From: Ruminococcaceae bacterium UBA1036
Lineage (GTDB): Bacteria; Bacillota; Clostridia; Oscillospirales; Acutalibacteraceae
Assembly: GCA_002316805.1 (NCBI GenBank)
Contig: DCEF01000020.1
Coordinates: 226,883-290,882, forward strand
Direction: 5' to 3'
Length of the DNA: 64,000 nt
Position numbers and translations under genes: made by a program. How positions within the stretch are numbered: the first letter of the stretch is position 1; each line of letters starts with the position of its first letter. Positions 8,928-16,966 of this stretch are shown here, piece after piece. The notes beneath the pieces are model-generated. The model ran no database searches, was not told the origin of the DNA, and was given only the letters and a program-made list of their open reading frames with translations.

Positions 8928-9248
8928 TTACAGCGCTTCGCCGCATTTTTTGCAGATGCGCGCCTTCGTGCCGTCCTCATATATCTTATGGCCGACACGG
9001 GTTGGCTTTCCGCAGTGGGGGCAAACAATCTCGACCTTGCTGGCATACATTGCGCCTTCAGCCTTTACTATGCCGCCCTCATCGCCAGCCTTGCGGGGCT
9101 TTACATGCTTCGTTACCATGTTGATTTTTTCAACTATGATTTTACCCTCTTTAGGGCTTACTTGAAGCACTTTACCCTTTTTGCCGCGGTCTTTTCCATT
9201 CAGGACGATGACGGTGTCGCCTGTTTTAACATGAATTTTTTTCTTCAT
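8928..9248 (-). CDS. rplX: 50S ribosomal protein L24 with zinc-ribbon-like tail
   Basis: An assembly initiator with a KOW motif. The ATG at 9248 after GGGAGGTG gives 106 residues. The KOW segment (VIVLNGKDRGKKGKVLQV) is near residues 11-28. The carboxy third holds CPHC and CKKC pairs around the conserved KPTRVGHK, a four-cysteine arrangement able to bind zinc; other L24 proteins lack these cysteines. Confidence 0.95.
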   Translation of the reverse strand: MKKKIHVKTGDTVIVLNGKDRGKKGKVLQVSPKEGKIIVEKINMVTKHVKPRKAGDEGGIVKAEGAMYASKVEIVCPHCGKPTRVGHKIYEDGTKARICKKCGEAL

Positions 9249-9264
9249 CACAGAGCACCTCCCA

Positions 9265-9633
9265 TCAAAGCACTTCCGGGGCAAGGCTTAAAATCTTTAC
9301 ATAATCCTTGTCGCGCAGTTCGCGGGCTACAGGCCCAAAAATACGTGTTCCTGCCGGGTTTTTGTCTTCCTTAATAAGCACGGCCGCATTATCGTCGAAG
9401 CGGATATAAGTTCCGTCGTCACGCCGCACGCCCGAAACAGAGCGTACAACAACTGCTTTGACAACATCGCCCTTTTTAACTGTGCCGCCTGGGGCAGCTT
9501 TTTTAACAGAAGCGACTATTACGTCGCCAATATTTGCATACCTTCTGCGCGAACCGCCAAGGACACGGATGCACATCAGCTGCTTCGCGCCTGTGTTGTC
9601 CGCAACATTAAGGCAAGTCTGCTGTTGAATCAC
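9265..9633 (-). CDS. rplN: 50S ribosomal protein L14
   Basis: Lies at the subunit interface. The 122 residues begin MIQQQTCLNVADNTGAK and contain IRVLGGSRRRYA and RIFGPVARELRDKDYVKILSLAPEVL (last 26 residues), all highly conserved in L14. Confidence 0.98.
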   Translation of the reverse strand: MIQQQTCLNVADNTGAKQLMCIRVLGGSRRRYANIGDVIVASVKKAAPGGTVKKGDVVKAVVVRSVSGVRRDDGTYIRFDDNAAVLIKEDKNPAGTRIFGPVARELRDKDYVKILSLAPEVL

Positions 9634-9663
9634 GTTGCGTTCCTCCTTTGCACGGGGCCAAGC

Positions 9664-9921
9664 TTATTTGGCCTTCTCCAGTATTTTGACAAGACGCCAT
9701 CTTTTATCCTTGCTCAGGGGACGGGTCTCCATCACACGCACGCGGTCGCCAACTGAACATTCGTTTTTCTCGTCATGAGCCTTCAGCCTGACGGTGCGTT
9801 TAATGATTTTCTTGTAGATCGGGTGCTTTACACTGTCTTCCACAGCAACGACGATGGTTTTGTCCATCTTGTTGCTTACGACTTTGCCGACCTCTGTCTT
9901 TCTGATATTTCTGTCGCTCAC
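9664..9921 (-). CDS. rpsQ: 30S ribosomal protein S17
   Basis: Binds 16S rRNA near the platform. The 85-residue OB-fold protein contains VGKVVSNKMDKTIVVAVE and ends RWRLVKILEKAK. The start codon is GTG, with AAGGGAGGA ahead of it. Confidence 0.97.
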   Translation of the reverse strand: MSDRNIRKTEVGKVVSNKMDKTIVVAVEDSVKHPIYKKIIKRTVRLKAHDEKNECSVGDRVRVMETRPLSKDKRWRLVKILEKAK

Positions 9922-9939
9922 GGTGCTTCCTCCCTTCCC

Positions 9940-10146
9940 TTACGCTTCGGCGCTGTCTTTCAGCTCGTTTTCACGCATAACGGTCTTGATGCGGGCAATG
10001 TCTTTTTTAACGGCCGTGATGCGCATCGGGTTGTCAAGCTGATTTATGGTAAGCTGGAAACGGAGGTTGAAAAGTTCAGCCTTTAAATCCTTAAGCTTGC
10101 TTTCCATTTCTTCCGTGCTCATTTCTTTAATTTTCGAGGCCTTCAT
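9940..10146 (-). CDS. rpmC: 50S ribosomal protein L29
   Basis: A helical hairpin protein near the exit tunnel. The 68 residues include LKDLKAELFNLRFQLTINQLDNP (about residues 18-40), the family core. Its start overlaps the rplP stop by four bases (ATGA), so translation is probably coupled. Confidence 0.97.
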   Translation of the reverse strand: MKASKIKEMSTEEMESKLKDLKAELFNLRFQLTINQLDNPMRITAVKKDIARIKTVMRENELKDSAEA

Positions 10147-10571
10147 GACTGCTCACCGTCCGTTTCTTCCTTAGTCACGACTTTGCACCGGATAGGCAGC
10201 TTGTTGGAAGCGAGGCGAAGTGCTTCCCTTGCGGTAGCTTCCGGAATACCGCCCATCTCGAACATAACGCGGCCCGGCTTTACAACTGCCACCCAGTACT
10301 CAGGCGCACCTTTTCCGGAGCCCATGCGGACTTCGGCAGGTTTCTTTGTTACTGGCTTATCCGGGAAAATCTTAATCCATACCTGGCCGAACCTCTTTGT
10401 GTAGCGCGTCATTGCAACACGTGCAGCTTCTATCTGACTGGCGGTTATCCATGCCGGTTCCAGCGCTTGAAGGCCGTATTCGCCATAGTCTACCTTATTA
10501 CCGCGCCTGCATTTTCCTCTCATGCGCCCGCGCTGTACTTTGCGGTATTTCACGCGTTTTGGCATCAGCAT
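10143..10571 (-). CDS. rplP: 50S ribosomal protein L16
   Basis: Helps organise the A-site region of 23S rRNA. The 142 residues begin MLMPKRVKYRKVQRGR. Internal motifs include GYGLQALEPAWI-like and GSGKGAPEYWVAVVKPG. The ATG shares one base with the rpsC stop (TAATG), so the pair is coupled. Confidence 0.98.
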   Translation of the reverse strand: MLMPKRVKYRKVQRGRMRGKCRRGNKVDYGEYGLQALEPAWITASQIEAARVAMTRYTKRFGQVWIKIFPDKPVTKKPAEVRMGSGKGAPEYWVAVVKPGRVMFEMGGIPEATAREALRLASNKLPIRCKVVTKEETDGEQS

Positions 10572-11299
10572 TATTTACCGCCTCCTTCTCTGCGGAACCT
10601 TGACTGATTCTGCCTTTGATATGGTCTCCGGTCCTGGATTCGGTTTTGTTCCTGAGCCTGTTTATGGTTGTCGTGAAGAACTTCGCCCCTGTATATCCAG
10701 ACTTTTACACCAATGCGGCCATAAGTTGTGCCCGCTTCGGCAAAGCCATAATCAATGTCTGCGCGGATTGTCTGAAGCGGAATAGTGCCGTCATGGTACG
10801 ACTCGCGCCTTGCGATTTCTGCACCGCCAAGGCGGCCGGAGCACTGGATTTTTATGCCCTTCGCACCGAGCTTCATAGCGCGGCCAATGCACTGCTTCAT
10901 TGCACGGCGGAACGAAATTCTCTTTTCAAGCTGCTGCGCAACATTTTCCGCAACGAGCTGTGCGTTCAGGTCCGGAGACTTGACTTCAACAATGTTGATA
11001 GTTACCGGCTTGTTAAGGAACTTTTCGCACTGCAGGCGGAGCTTCTCAATCTCAGAGCCGCCTTTGCCGATCACAATGCCCGGCTTTGCACAGTGAATGT
11101 GCAGGCGTACTTTCGAAGCGTCACGCTCAATTTCTATCTTCGGGACGCCTGCCTTGGCAAGCTGTTTCATAAGCATTTTGCGAAGCTTGTAGTCTTCAAC
11201 CAGCGTGTTGCCAAAGTCCGCATCCTTTGCGAACCAGCGGGAGTCCCAATCTTTTATAATGCCCACGCGGAAACCGTGTGGATTGACTTTCTGGCCCAT
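10571..11299 (-). CDS. rpsC: 30S ribosomal protein S3
   Basis: Part of the mRNA entry site. The 242 residues open MGQKVNPHGFRVGIIKDWDS, with a KH type 2 domain (GIVIGKGGSEIEKLR) at about residues 74-88. The carboxy end after residue 215 is glutamine- and arginine-rich and low in complexity, as in many Firmicutes S3 proteins. Confidence 0.98.
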   Translation of the reverse strand: MGQKVNPHGFRVGIIKDWDSRWFAKDADFGNTLVEDYKLRKMLMKQLAKAGVPKIEIERDASKVRLHIHCAKPGIVIGKGGSEIEKLRLQCEKFLNKPVTINIVEVKSPDLNAQLVAENVAQQLEKRISFRRAMKQCIGRAMKLGAKGIKIQCSGRLGGAEIARRESYHDGTIPLQTIRADIDYGFAEAGTTYGRIGVKVWIYRGEVLHDNHKQAQEQNRIQDRRPYQRQNQSRFRREGGGK

Positions 11300-11317
11300 A
11301 GTTTACCTCCTCTTCCC

Positions 11318-11665
11318 TTATTCTTTTTCCTTAAGCACCATGGCAACGTGAGAAGACCTTTTGAGTATTCTGAACGCGCGGCCTTGTGCCCTCGGACGAA
11401 TGCGCTTGAGGATTGGCCCCGGGCTTACGAAGCATTTCGCAACGTAAAGCTTTGACGGGTCCATGCCCTGGTTGTTTTCAGCATTGGCCATAGCCGACTT
11501 CAACAGCTTGGCAACCGGTTCACACGCGGCTTTCGGAGTATTCTTCAAAATAGCCATGGCCACATTTGCCGGCTTGTTGCGGATAAGGTCCAAAACTATC
11601 TGGACTTTTCGGGGAGAGATACGTACATACCGCAGGTTAGCCTTTGCCTCCATGCTTTCTTCCAT
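11318..11665 (-). CDS. rplV: 50S ribosomal protein L22
   Basis: Lines the exit tunnel. An ATG at 11665, eight bases after AAAGGAG, gives 115 residues. A GTG three codons upstream would overlap the ribosome binding site. Contains YVRISPRKVQIVLDLIRNK and the tunnel-loop region PRAQGRAFRI. Confidence 0.96.
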   Translation of the reverse strand: MEESMEAKANLRYVRISPRKVQIVLDLIRNKPANVAMAILKNTPKAACEPVAKLLKSAMANAENNQGMDPSKLYVAKCFVSPGPILKRIRPRAQGRAFRILKRSSHVAMVLKEKE

Positions 11666-11679
11666 GCTGTCCACTCCTT

Positions 11680-12009
11680 TCAGCCTTTGTTACCGGCGGC
11701 CGGAGTGCTGCTGGCAGCCGAGGCGCCGCTTGCAGCCGGAGCCGTTGTCTTCGAGCCTGAATGTCCGCGGAAAGTCCTGGTTGGCGCAAACTCGCCGAGC
11801 CTGTGCCCGACCATGTCTTCCGTAATATAAACCGGTACATGCTTGCGGCCGTCATGGACCGCAATCGTATGGCCGACAAATTCCGGGAAAATCGTCGATG
11901 ACCTGCTCCAAGTCTTAATGATTTTCTTCGCGCCGGCCTTATTCATTTCCTGGATCCTTTTAAGCAGAACTGGCTGCACGTAAGGACCCTTTTTTATGCT
12001 TCTTCCCAT
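11680..12009 (-). CDS. rpsS: 30S ribosomal protein S19 with Ala/Ser-rich tail
   Basis: Located in the 30S head beside S13. The core (residues 1-85) is standard: RSIKKGPYV, a WSRSSTIFPEFVGHTIAVHD-like stretch, and the end GEFAPTRTFRGHSG. The protein is 109 residues against the usual 90-95, because of a carboxy extension rich in alanine, serine, threonine and proline. Confidence 0.96.
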   Translation of the reverse strand: MGRSIKKGPYVQPVLLKRIQEMNKAGAKKIIKTWSRSSTIFPEFVGHTIAVHDGRKHVPVYITEDMVGHRLGEFAPTRTFRGHSGSKTTAPAASGASAASSTPAAGNKG

Positions 12010-12037
12010 AATCTCTGCAAGCTCCTTTCCGTGCGGC

Positions 12038-12871
12038 TTATTTGCCGTTCCTGCGCTTCACTATGAAGCGGTCTGAACGATTATGATGCGAACGAGTTTT
12101 ATAACCAAGTGTCGGTTTGCCCCATGGTGTCACCGGCCCTGGGCGGCCTATAGGTGCTTTGCCTTCGCCGCCGCCGTGCGGGTGGTCGTTCGGATTCATT
12201 ACAGAGCCGCGGACGGTCGGGCGCCAGCCCATGTGGCGCTTGCGGCCGGCCTTGCCGATTTTAATGTTTTCATGATCAATGTTGCTTACCTGGCCAACTG
12301 TAGCCATGCAGGTTATCGGCACATTGCGCAGCTCGCCTGAAGGTAAGCGCAGAAGCGCGAGGCCGTTTTCCTTAGCCATAAGCTGGGTCATAATGCCGGC
12401 TGCGCGCGCAAGTTGTGCACCTTTGCCCGGATAAAGTTCAACGTTGTGTATAAACGTGCCTACCGGGATATTTTCAAGTGGAAGCGCGTTGCCAGGCTTT
12501 ATATCAGCCCCTGCGCCCGAAACTACTTTGTCGCCGACCTTAAGGCCATCTGGCGCTGTAATGTAGCTCTTTTCGCCGTCTTCATACTTAATAAGGGCGA
12601 TAAATGCACTGCGGTTCGGGTCATATTCAATACTCTGCACTGTTGCAGGCATATCAAACTTGCGGCGCTTGAAATCAATTATACGGTATTTCTTGCGGTT
12701 GCCGCCGCCGCGGTGGCGTACCGTTATGCGACCGTAATTGTTGCGGCCAGCATTCTTCTTTTTTGGAGCCAGAAGGCTTTTTTCCGGTGGTTTTTTTGTC
12801 AGGCCACTGTAATCCGTGACTGACATATTGCGCCGGGAAGCCGTAGTAGGCATAAAATTTTTAGTTGGCAT
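12038..12871 (-). CDS. rplB: 50S ribosomal protein L2
   Basis: A core 23S rRNA binder near the peptidyl transferase centre. The 277 residues contain GRITVRHRGGGNRKKYRIID and RGSVMNPNDHPHGGGEGKAP, which includes the critical histidine. The ATG has GAGGAG at an optimal distance. Confidence 0.98.
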   Translation of the reverse strand: MPTKNFMPTTASRRNMSVTDYSGLTKKPPEKSLLAPKKKNAGRNNYGRITVRHRGGGNRKKYRIIDFKRRKFDMPATVQSIEYDPNRSAFIALIKYEDGEKSYITAPDGLKVGDKVVSGAGADIKPGNALPLENIPVGTFIHNVELYPGKGAQLARAAGIMTQLMAKENGLALLRLPSGELRNVPITCMATVGQVSNIDHENIKIGKAGRKRHMGWRPTVRGSVMNPNDHPHGGGEGKAPIGRPGPVTPWGKPTLGYKTRSHHNRSDRFIVKRRNGK

Positions 12872-12942
12872 CTTTCACACTCCTCATGACGGCTTTGCGG
12901 GGATCTGCCGGGTCCCCATCCATGCCTCCGCATTTTGCGGAA

Positions 12943-13233
12943 TTACATCATGCTGTCAAAAAACTCAATTGATTTGCTGTCAGGCTTTAAAGTGACAACT
13001 GCTTTCTTCCATGACCTGGTGTAGCCCTGGCTTTTGCCCTGGCGGCGAAAATGGCCGCGGACATGCAGCGTGTTTACTTTTGCTACCTTTACGCCGAAAA
13101 GCTCTTCGCAAGCTTTTGCAACGTCTATCTTCGTAGCTGCCTGAGCAACCTCAAACGTATACTTTTTGCTTCCAATCCCTGCCATGCTTTTCTCGGTGAT
13201 GATAGGGCGGATTATAATATCCTGCGCTGCCAT
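12943..13233 (-). CDS. rplW: 50S ribosomal protein L23
   Basis: Sits at the exit of the peptide tunnel and docks trigger factor and SRP. The 96 residues include IIRPIITEKSM and KYTFEVAQAATK. It begins directly after the rplD stop codon, and its ribosome binding site lies inside rplD. Confidence 0.98.
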   Translation of the reverse strand: MAAQDIIIRPIITEKSMAGIGSKKYTFEVAQAATKIDVAKACEELFGVKVAKVNTLHVRGHFRRQGKSQGYTRSWKKAVVTLKPDSKSIEFFDSMM

Positions 13234-13857
13234 TTAAGCGTACACCTCCTCAATGCGGGCGACCGCATCCTTTGCCACAATGAATTTGTCGGCATTAAGG
13301 ATGTCGTAAACATTAAGAGTGTTTACGGCAGCTGTTTTAACGCCCGGGATGTTATTTGCCGAAGCAATAACCTTTTCATCGGCCTGCGGCGTAACGATAA
13401 GCGCTTTCTTGCATGAGCCGACCGCCTTCAGCATTGCAACGATTGTCTTAGTGCGGTAAGAATCCACCGCTATTTTGTCAACAATAACGATCTCGTTATC
13501 CTTTACCTTGCTTGAAAGTGCCGACTTCATTGCGAGGCGTTTTTCCTTTTTGTTCAGCGTTATGCTGTAGTCGCGCGGTTTGGGGGCAAACACTATGCCA
13601 CCGTGTGTCCACTGCGGCGCACGGATGGAACCCTGCCTTGCGTGGCCTGTGCCCTTCTGCCTCCATGGTTTCTTGCCGCCGCCTGAAACTTCTGCGCGGG
13701 TCAAGGCGGACTGTGTGCCTTGGCGCATATTTGCCAGGTGCGCAACAACTACATCGTGCATAGCGGGCTTATTTGGCTCGATTCCAAATACGGCATCGGA
13801 CAGATCCATCTTTCCGACTTCCTTGCCTGCCATATCAAGTACTGCTACTGTAGGCAT
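13234..13857 (-). CDS. rplD: 50S ribosomal protein L4
   Basis: L4 lines the exit tunnel and represses the S10 operon in E. coli. The 207 residues contain GGGKKPWRQKGTGHARQGS and PQWTHGGIVFAPKPRDY, the long tunnel loop. If the terminator in the rpsJ leader is regulated, L4 is one candidate effector (inference only). Confidence 0.98.
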   Translation of the reverse strand: MPTVAVLDMAGKEVGKMDLSDAVFGIEPNKPAMHDVVVAHLANMRQGTQSALTRAEVSGGGKKPWRQKGTGHARQGSIRAPQWTHGGIVFAPKPRDYSITLNKKEKRLAMKSALSSKVKDNEIVIVDKIAVDSYRTKTIVAMLKAVGSCKKALIVTPQADEKVIASANNIPGVKTAAVNTLNVYDILNADKFIVAKDAVARIEEVYA

Positions 13858-13874
13858 CTCTGTTCCTCCTCCCC

Positions 13875-14516
13875 TCAGGCTCTGGCAGCTTTAACGCTGT
13901 CATGAATTACTACTATACCGCCGTTCGGACCCGGAACCGCGCCGCGGATGGCGATCAGATTATTTTCAGCATCTACTTTCGCAACGGTAAGATTGAGCAC
14001 GGTGACCTTTTCGGCACCGAGATGGCCGGCCATGCGCTTGCCCGGAAAAACCCTCGACGGGCTTGAGCAGCAGCCACTTGAGCCGCCCATACGGACTATA
14101 GGCCCTGTGCCGTGCGATTCCTTAAGGCGGTGGAAGTTCCAGCGCTTTATAACGCCGGCGCATCCTTTGCCCTTGCTGATTGCCGTAACATCGATTTTGT
14201 CGCCTTCGGCAAAAGTATCAGCCTTTACGAGGTCGCCCACCTTATATGAATCCGCATTTTCGAAACGGAATTCGCGCAGCGACTTTTTAGGGCCTGTGCC
14301 GGCCTTGTCGAAATGGCCTTTGAGCGGCTTGGTAACCTTCTGTGCCTTTACATTGCCGAAGCCGAGCTGAACACTTGCATAGCCGTCGTTCTCAACTGTC
14401 TTTTTCTGTGTAACAGCGCAAGGACCCGCTTCGATTACCGTAACTGGGATGACATTGCCTTTTTTGTCGAAAATCTGCGTCATGCCGATTTTCCTGCCGA
14501 TAATACCCTTTTTCAT
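13875..14516 (-). CDS. rplC: 50S ribosomal protein L3
   Basis: An early-assembling 23S rRNA binder. The 213 residues begin MKKGIIGRKIGMTQIF and contain the peptidyl-transferase-facing loop with SSGCCSSPSRVFPGKRMAGH. AAGGAGG precedes the ATG. Confidence 0.98.
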   Translation of the reverse strand: MKKGIIGRKIGMTQIFDKKGNVIPVTVIEAGPCAVTQKKTVENDGYASVQLGFGNVKAQKVTKPLKGHFDKAGTGPKKSLREFRFENADSYKVGDLVKADTFAEGDKIDVTAISKGKGCAGVIKRWNFHRLKESHGTGPIVRMGGSSGCCSSPSRVFPGKRMAGHLGAEKVTVLNLTVAKVDAENNLIAIRGAVPGPNGGIVVIHDSVKAARA

Positions 14517-14583
14517 AATTTACCTCCTTGACAGGTTATTGGTTGGCTTGTGCCAACATGACCCCGGCCGCTGGTAGGTTGGA

Positions 14584-14895
14584 TTAGAGTTTAATCTCTA
14601 CTTCAACACCTGCGGGGAGTTCAAGGCCCATCAGCGACTCTACCGTCTTGTTCGACGGCCTGAGGACGTCGATAAGCCTTTTGTGGGTCCTCATCTCGAA
14701 CTGCTCGCGGCTGTCCTTATATTTATGAACAGCGCGCAGAACCGTTATGATCTGCCTTTCCGTTGGGAGCGGAACTGGACCTGAGACCCTTGCGCCCGTG
14801 CGCTTTGCGGTCTGCACGATCTTCTCTGCCGACTGGTCGACGAGCTGATGGTCGTACCCCTTGATCCTGATTCTGAGTTTTTCCTTGACTGCCAC
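14584..14895 (-). CDS. rpsJ: 30S ribosomal protein S10
   Basis: First gene of the operon; also a partner of NusB in antitermination. Starting at the GTG at 14895, nine bases after AAGGAGG, gives 103 residues beginning MAVKEKLRIRIKGYDHQ. LPTERQIITVLRAVHKYKDSREQFE (mid-protein) is typical. Confidence 0.97.
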   Translation of the reverse strand: MAVKEKLRIRIKGYDHQLVDQSAEKIVQTAKRTGARVSGPVPLPTERQIITVLRAVHKYKDSREQFEMRTHKRLIDVLRPSNKTVESLMGLELPAGVEVEIKL

Positions 14896-14977
14896 TTTGG
14901 ATCGCCTCCTTATTGTAGTTGGCGGGCGACGTTTTCTGAAATCCTGACACCGTGCCGGGTGTTTCTTCGGCACATAT

Positions 14978-15010
14978 AAAAAAACGGATTTCATCACTAA
15001 CTGAAATCCG
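14978..15010 (-). terminator. Intrinsic terminator in the S10 operon leader (candidate attenuator)
   Basis: On the minus strand a nine-base perfect stem (CGGATTTCA at 15010-15002 with TGAAATCCG at 14993-14985, loop of eight) is followed at once by seven T (14984-14978). It lies about 170 bases after the proposed promoter and 83 bases before the rpsJ start, inside the leader. It therefore looks like an attenuator rather than an operon end; htrA has its own hairpin upstream. Confidence 0.75.
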
Positions 15011-15186
15011 GGTGTAAGGCACAAAAAACGTCTGAGCACGAACGGCACGGCAAAATAGTCGCTCCGCCTGCGCACTCAAAAATATCTGTCGCCCGGTTTA
15101 AAATCGGACATACTCCACGGAAATAACCGGCAGTAAATGCCGCAACCTCCCGCTTCAACGCATATCTGTTGCAGTCGTACTCAATT

Positions 15187-15215
15187 ATAATATCACTTCT
15201 AAGCCTTAAATGCAA
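15187..15215 (-). promoter_or_regulatory. Probable sigma-A promoter of the S10 operon
   Basis: Minus strand: TTGCAT (15215-15210), 17-base spacer, TATTAT (15192-15187). A TATAAT overlaps three bases further on. Transcription would start near 15180, giving a leader of about 285 nt before rpsJ. Confidence 0.6.
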
Positions 15216-15249
15216 GGGAATTTTTCAACTTTTTTATCGTCATAAAAGT

Positions 15250-15277
15250 GTGCAGGCGGCTTGCCTGCCACCTGCAC
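15250..15277 (-). terminator. Hairpin terminator after htrA
   Basis: On the minus strand GTGCAGGTGGC pairs with GCCGCCTGCAC around a six-base loop (11 pairs with one G-U), followed by ACTTTTAT. It begins 18 bases after the htrA stop. The U-run is weak. Confidence 0.6.
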
Positions 15278-15294
15278 ATAAAAGCACTTACAGC

Positions 15295-16947
15295 CTATCT
15301 CTGTGTTTCGCCTTTGTCTTCGAGAAGTTTTACATTAATCGTCTTGTAATGGCCGTTTCCGCTGGCTGCGTCGGCATAAACAGTCATTGTGATAGTGTCG
15401 CCCGGCTTACGGGAACTGAGTATGGCATTGAGGTCGTCAAGCGAAGTTACCTTTTTGCCGTCCGCCGCGGTTATGATGTCGCCGACTTTTGCCCCTGCAC
15501 GCCCAACGTAGCTGTCAGATTCTATAGAGCGTATCATTATGCCCTCGGTCGAGCCGAAAAGGCCTGCCTGCGCAGAACCGACGTTCTGCCCTGTTATGCC
15601 AAGGCGGCAGCGCCCCGAAACATAGCTGTTCCTTACGAGCTGGTTTATTATGCCCGCCGCTCGGCTGACAGGGATGGCAAACCCCATGCCTTCATAGCCC
15701 GTAGCTGCTATTTTGTTGGAGTTTATGCCTATAACCTGCGCATACATGTTAACGAGCGGGCCGCCTGAGTTACCCGGATTTATCGCCGCATCAGTCTGGA
15801 TATACGTCATGCCATTCGCGCTGTAATTCTCTATCGTCCTGTTAAGCGCCGAAATCATGCCGCCAGTAAGCGAGCCAGCAAAGCTGAGGCCTCCCGGGTT
15901 GCCTATTGCAAGCACTTCGTCGCCTATCTCCATGCTGTCAATGCTGCCAAACGTCGCGGGGGACAGATTATTCGCATTTATTTTCAGCACCGCAAGGTCG
16001 GATGTTTTATCATACCCCACAACTTTAGCCTGATATGCCTTGTTGCTGTGCAGGATCACTTTTTCGGTGTTATTCCTTGAATAGCCGACAACATGGGCAT
16101 TAGTCAGTATATATCCATCACTCGACGCAACTATGCCCGTTCCTTCCCCTGTAGCACCTCCACCGGCGCTGGAAGCAGAACTTACCGTTGTCTCAACGCC
16201 TACCACACTCTGTATAACTTTCTTGTAAACATCTTTCGCACTCATAGCGGAACCTGTAGGTTTGCTTTGGATAGTAATACCCTTGGCATTAGGGTCGATA
16301 CCATTGCCTGAAATGCCACTTATTACACTTCCGGAGCCTGAAGAGCCCGATTTGTTTTTCGGCATGGTTCCGTTTATCCCAGATGAGGAGGACTGTGAGG
16401 AAGATGCCTGGCCTGACTGAGAATCAGCACCCTGCTGCATGAGGCCCGGACGCGCGGCAAAGACGGCAAATGCCACAACAAGCCCTGCCGCAACAATGCC
16501 AATTACCCAGAAGAATGTTTTCAGCCCACTGCCCATCTTATGGTGCTGCTTCGGCGGCATTGGGCCGTTAGGCCCCCATGGCGGCTGCTGGTTCTGCTGA
16601 GGCGAATACGGGTTATCATACCTGTCCTGATAATAGCCGTATTTGCTGTAAGGGTAATAGCCGCCATATGAAGGCTGGTTCCAGCCCTGGCCACCGTGAG
16701 CCTGGCCATACGGCGGAAGGCCGCCCTGCTGCTTTTGGCCCGCATCAGGCCCTCCAGAACTCGTAGGGCTTTTCCCTTCCTCAGTGCTGCTGCCTGCCTC
16801 TTGGCCATTTTCAGGCTGTTTTTCCTGCTTCTCATCTGCAGCAGCAGGCTCTTCTGAAGGGGAATTTCCGCTGTTTTCCGGCCGGCTGTTATCCCCGCCG
16901 TCACTGCCCTGGCTGCTGTTCCAAGGCTCCTGGTTGCTATCATTCAT
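15295..16947 (-). CDS. HtrA/DegP-like serine protease, membrane-anchored
   Basis: A trypsin-like S1C quality-control protease with a PDZ domain, acting outside the membrane. The catalytic triad is visible at His285 (TNAHVVG), Asp317 (SDLAVL) and Ser394 (GNSGGP). The PDZ domain covers about residues 430-540. One membrane segment lies at 145-165. The first 135 residues are cytoplasmic and low in complexity, rich in Gln, Gly, Pro and Tyr; the linker at 175-215 is Ser/Gly-rich. It is the third gene of an operon with a two-component pair, so it is probably induced by envelope stress, as CssRS controls htrA in Bacillus. Confidence 0.93.
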   Translation of the reverse strand: MNDSNQEPWNSSQGSDGGDNSRPENSGNSPSEEPAAADEKQEKQPENGQEAGSSTEEGKSPTSSGGPDAGQKQQGGLPPYGQAHGGQGWNQPSYGGYYPYSKYGYYQDRYDNPYSPQQNQQPPWGPNGPMPPKQHHKMGSGLKTFFWVIGIVAAGLVVAFAVFAARPGLMQQGADSQSGQASSSQSSSSGINGTMPKNKSGSSGSGSVISGISGNGIDPNAKGITIQSKPTGSAMSAKDVYKKVIQSVVGVETTVSSASSAGGGATGEGTGIVASSDGYILTNAHVVGYSRNNTEKVILHSNKAYQAKVVGYDKTSDLAVLKINANNLSPATFGSIDSMEIGDEVLAIGNPGGLSFAGSLTGGMISALNRTIENYSANGMTYIQTDAAINPGNSGGPLVNMYAQVIGINSNKIAATGYEGMGFAIPVSRAAGIINQLVRNSYVSGRCRLGITGQNVGSAQAGLFGSTEGIMIRSIESDSYVGRAGAKVGDIITAADGKKVTSLDDLNAILSSRKPGDTITMTVYADAASGNGHYKTINVKLLEDKGETQR

Positions 16948-16966
16948 AGTGAATATGCCCTTTCTC

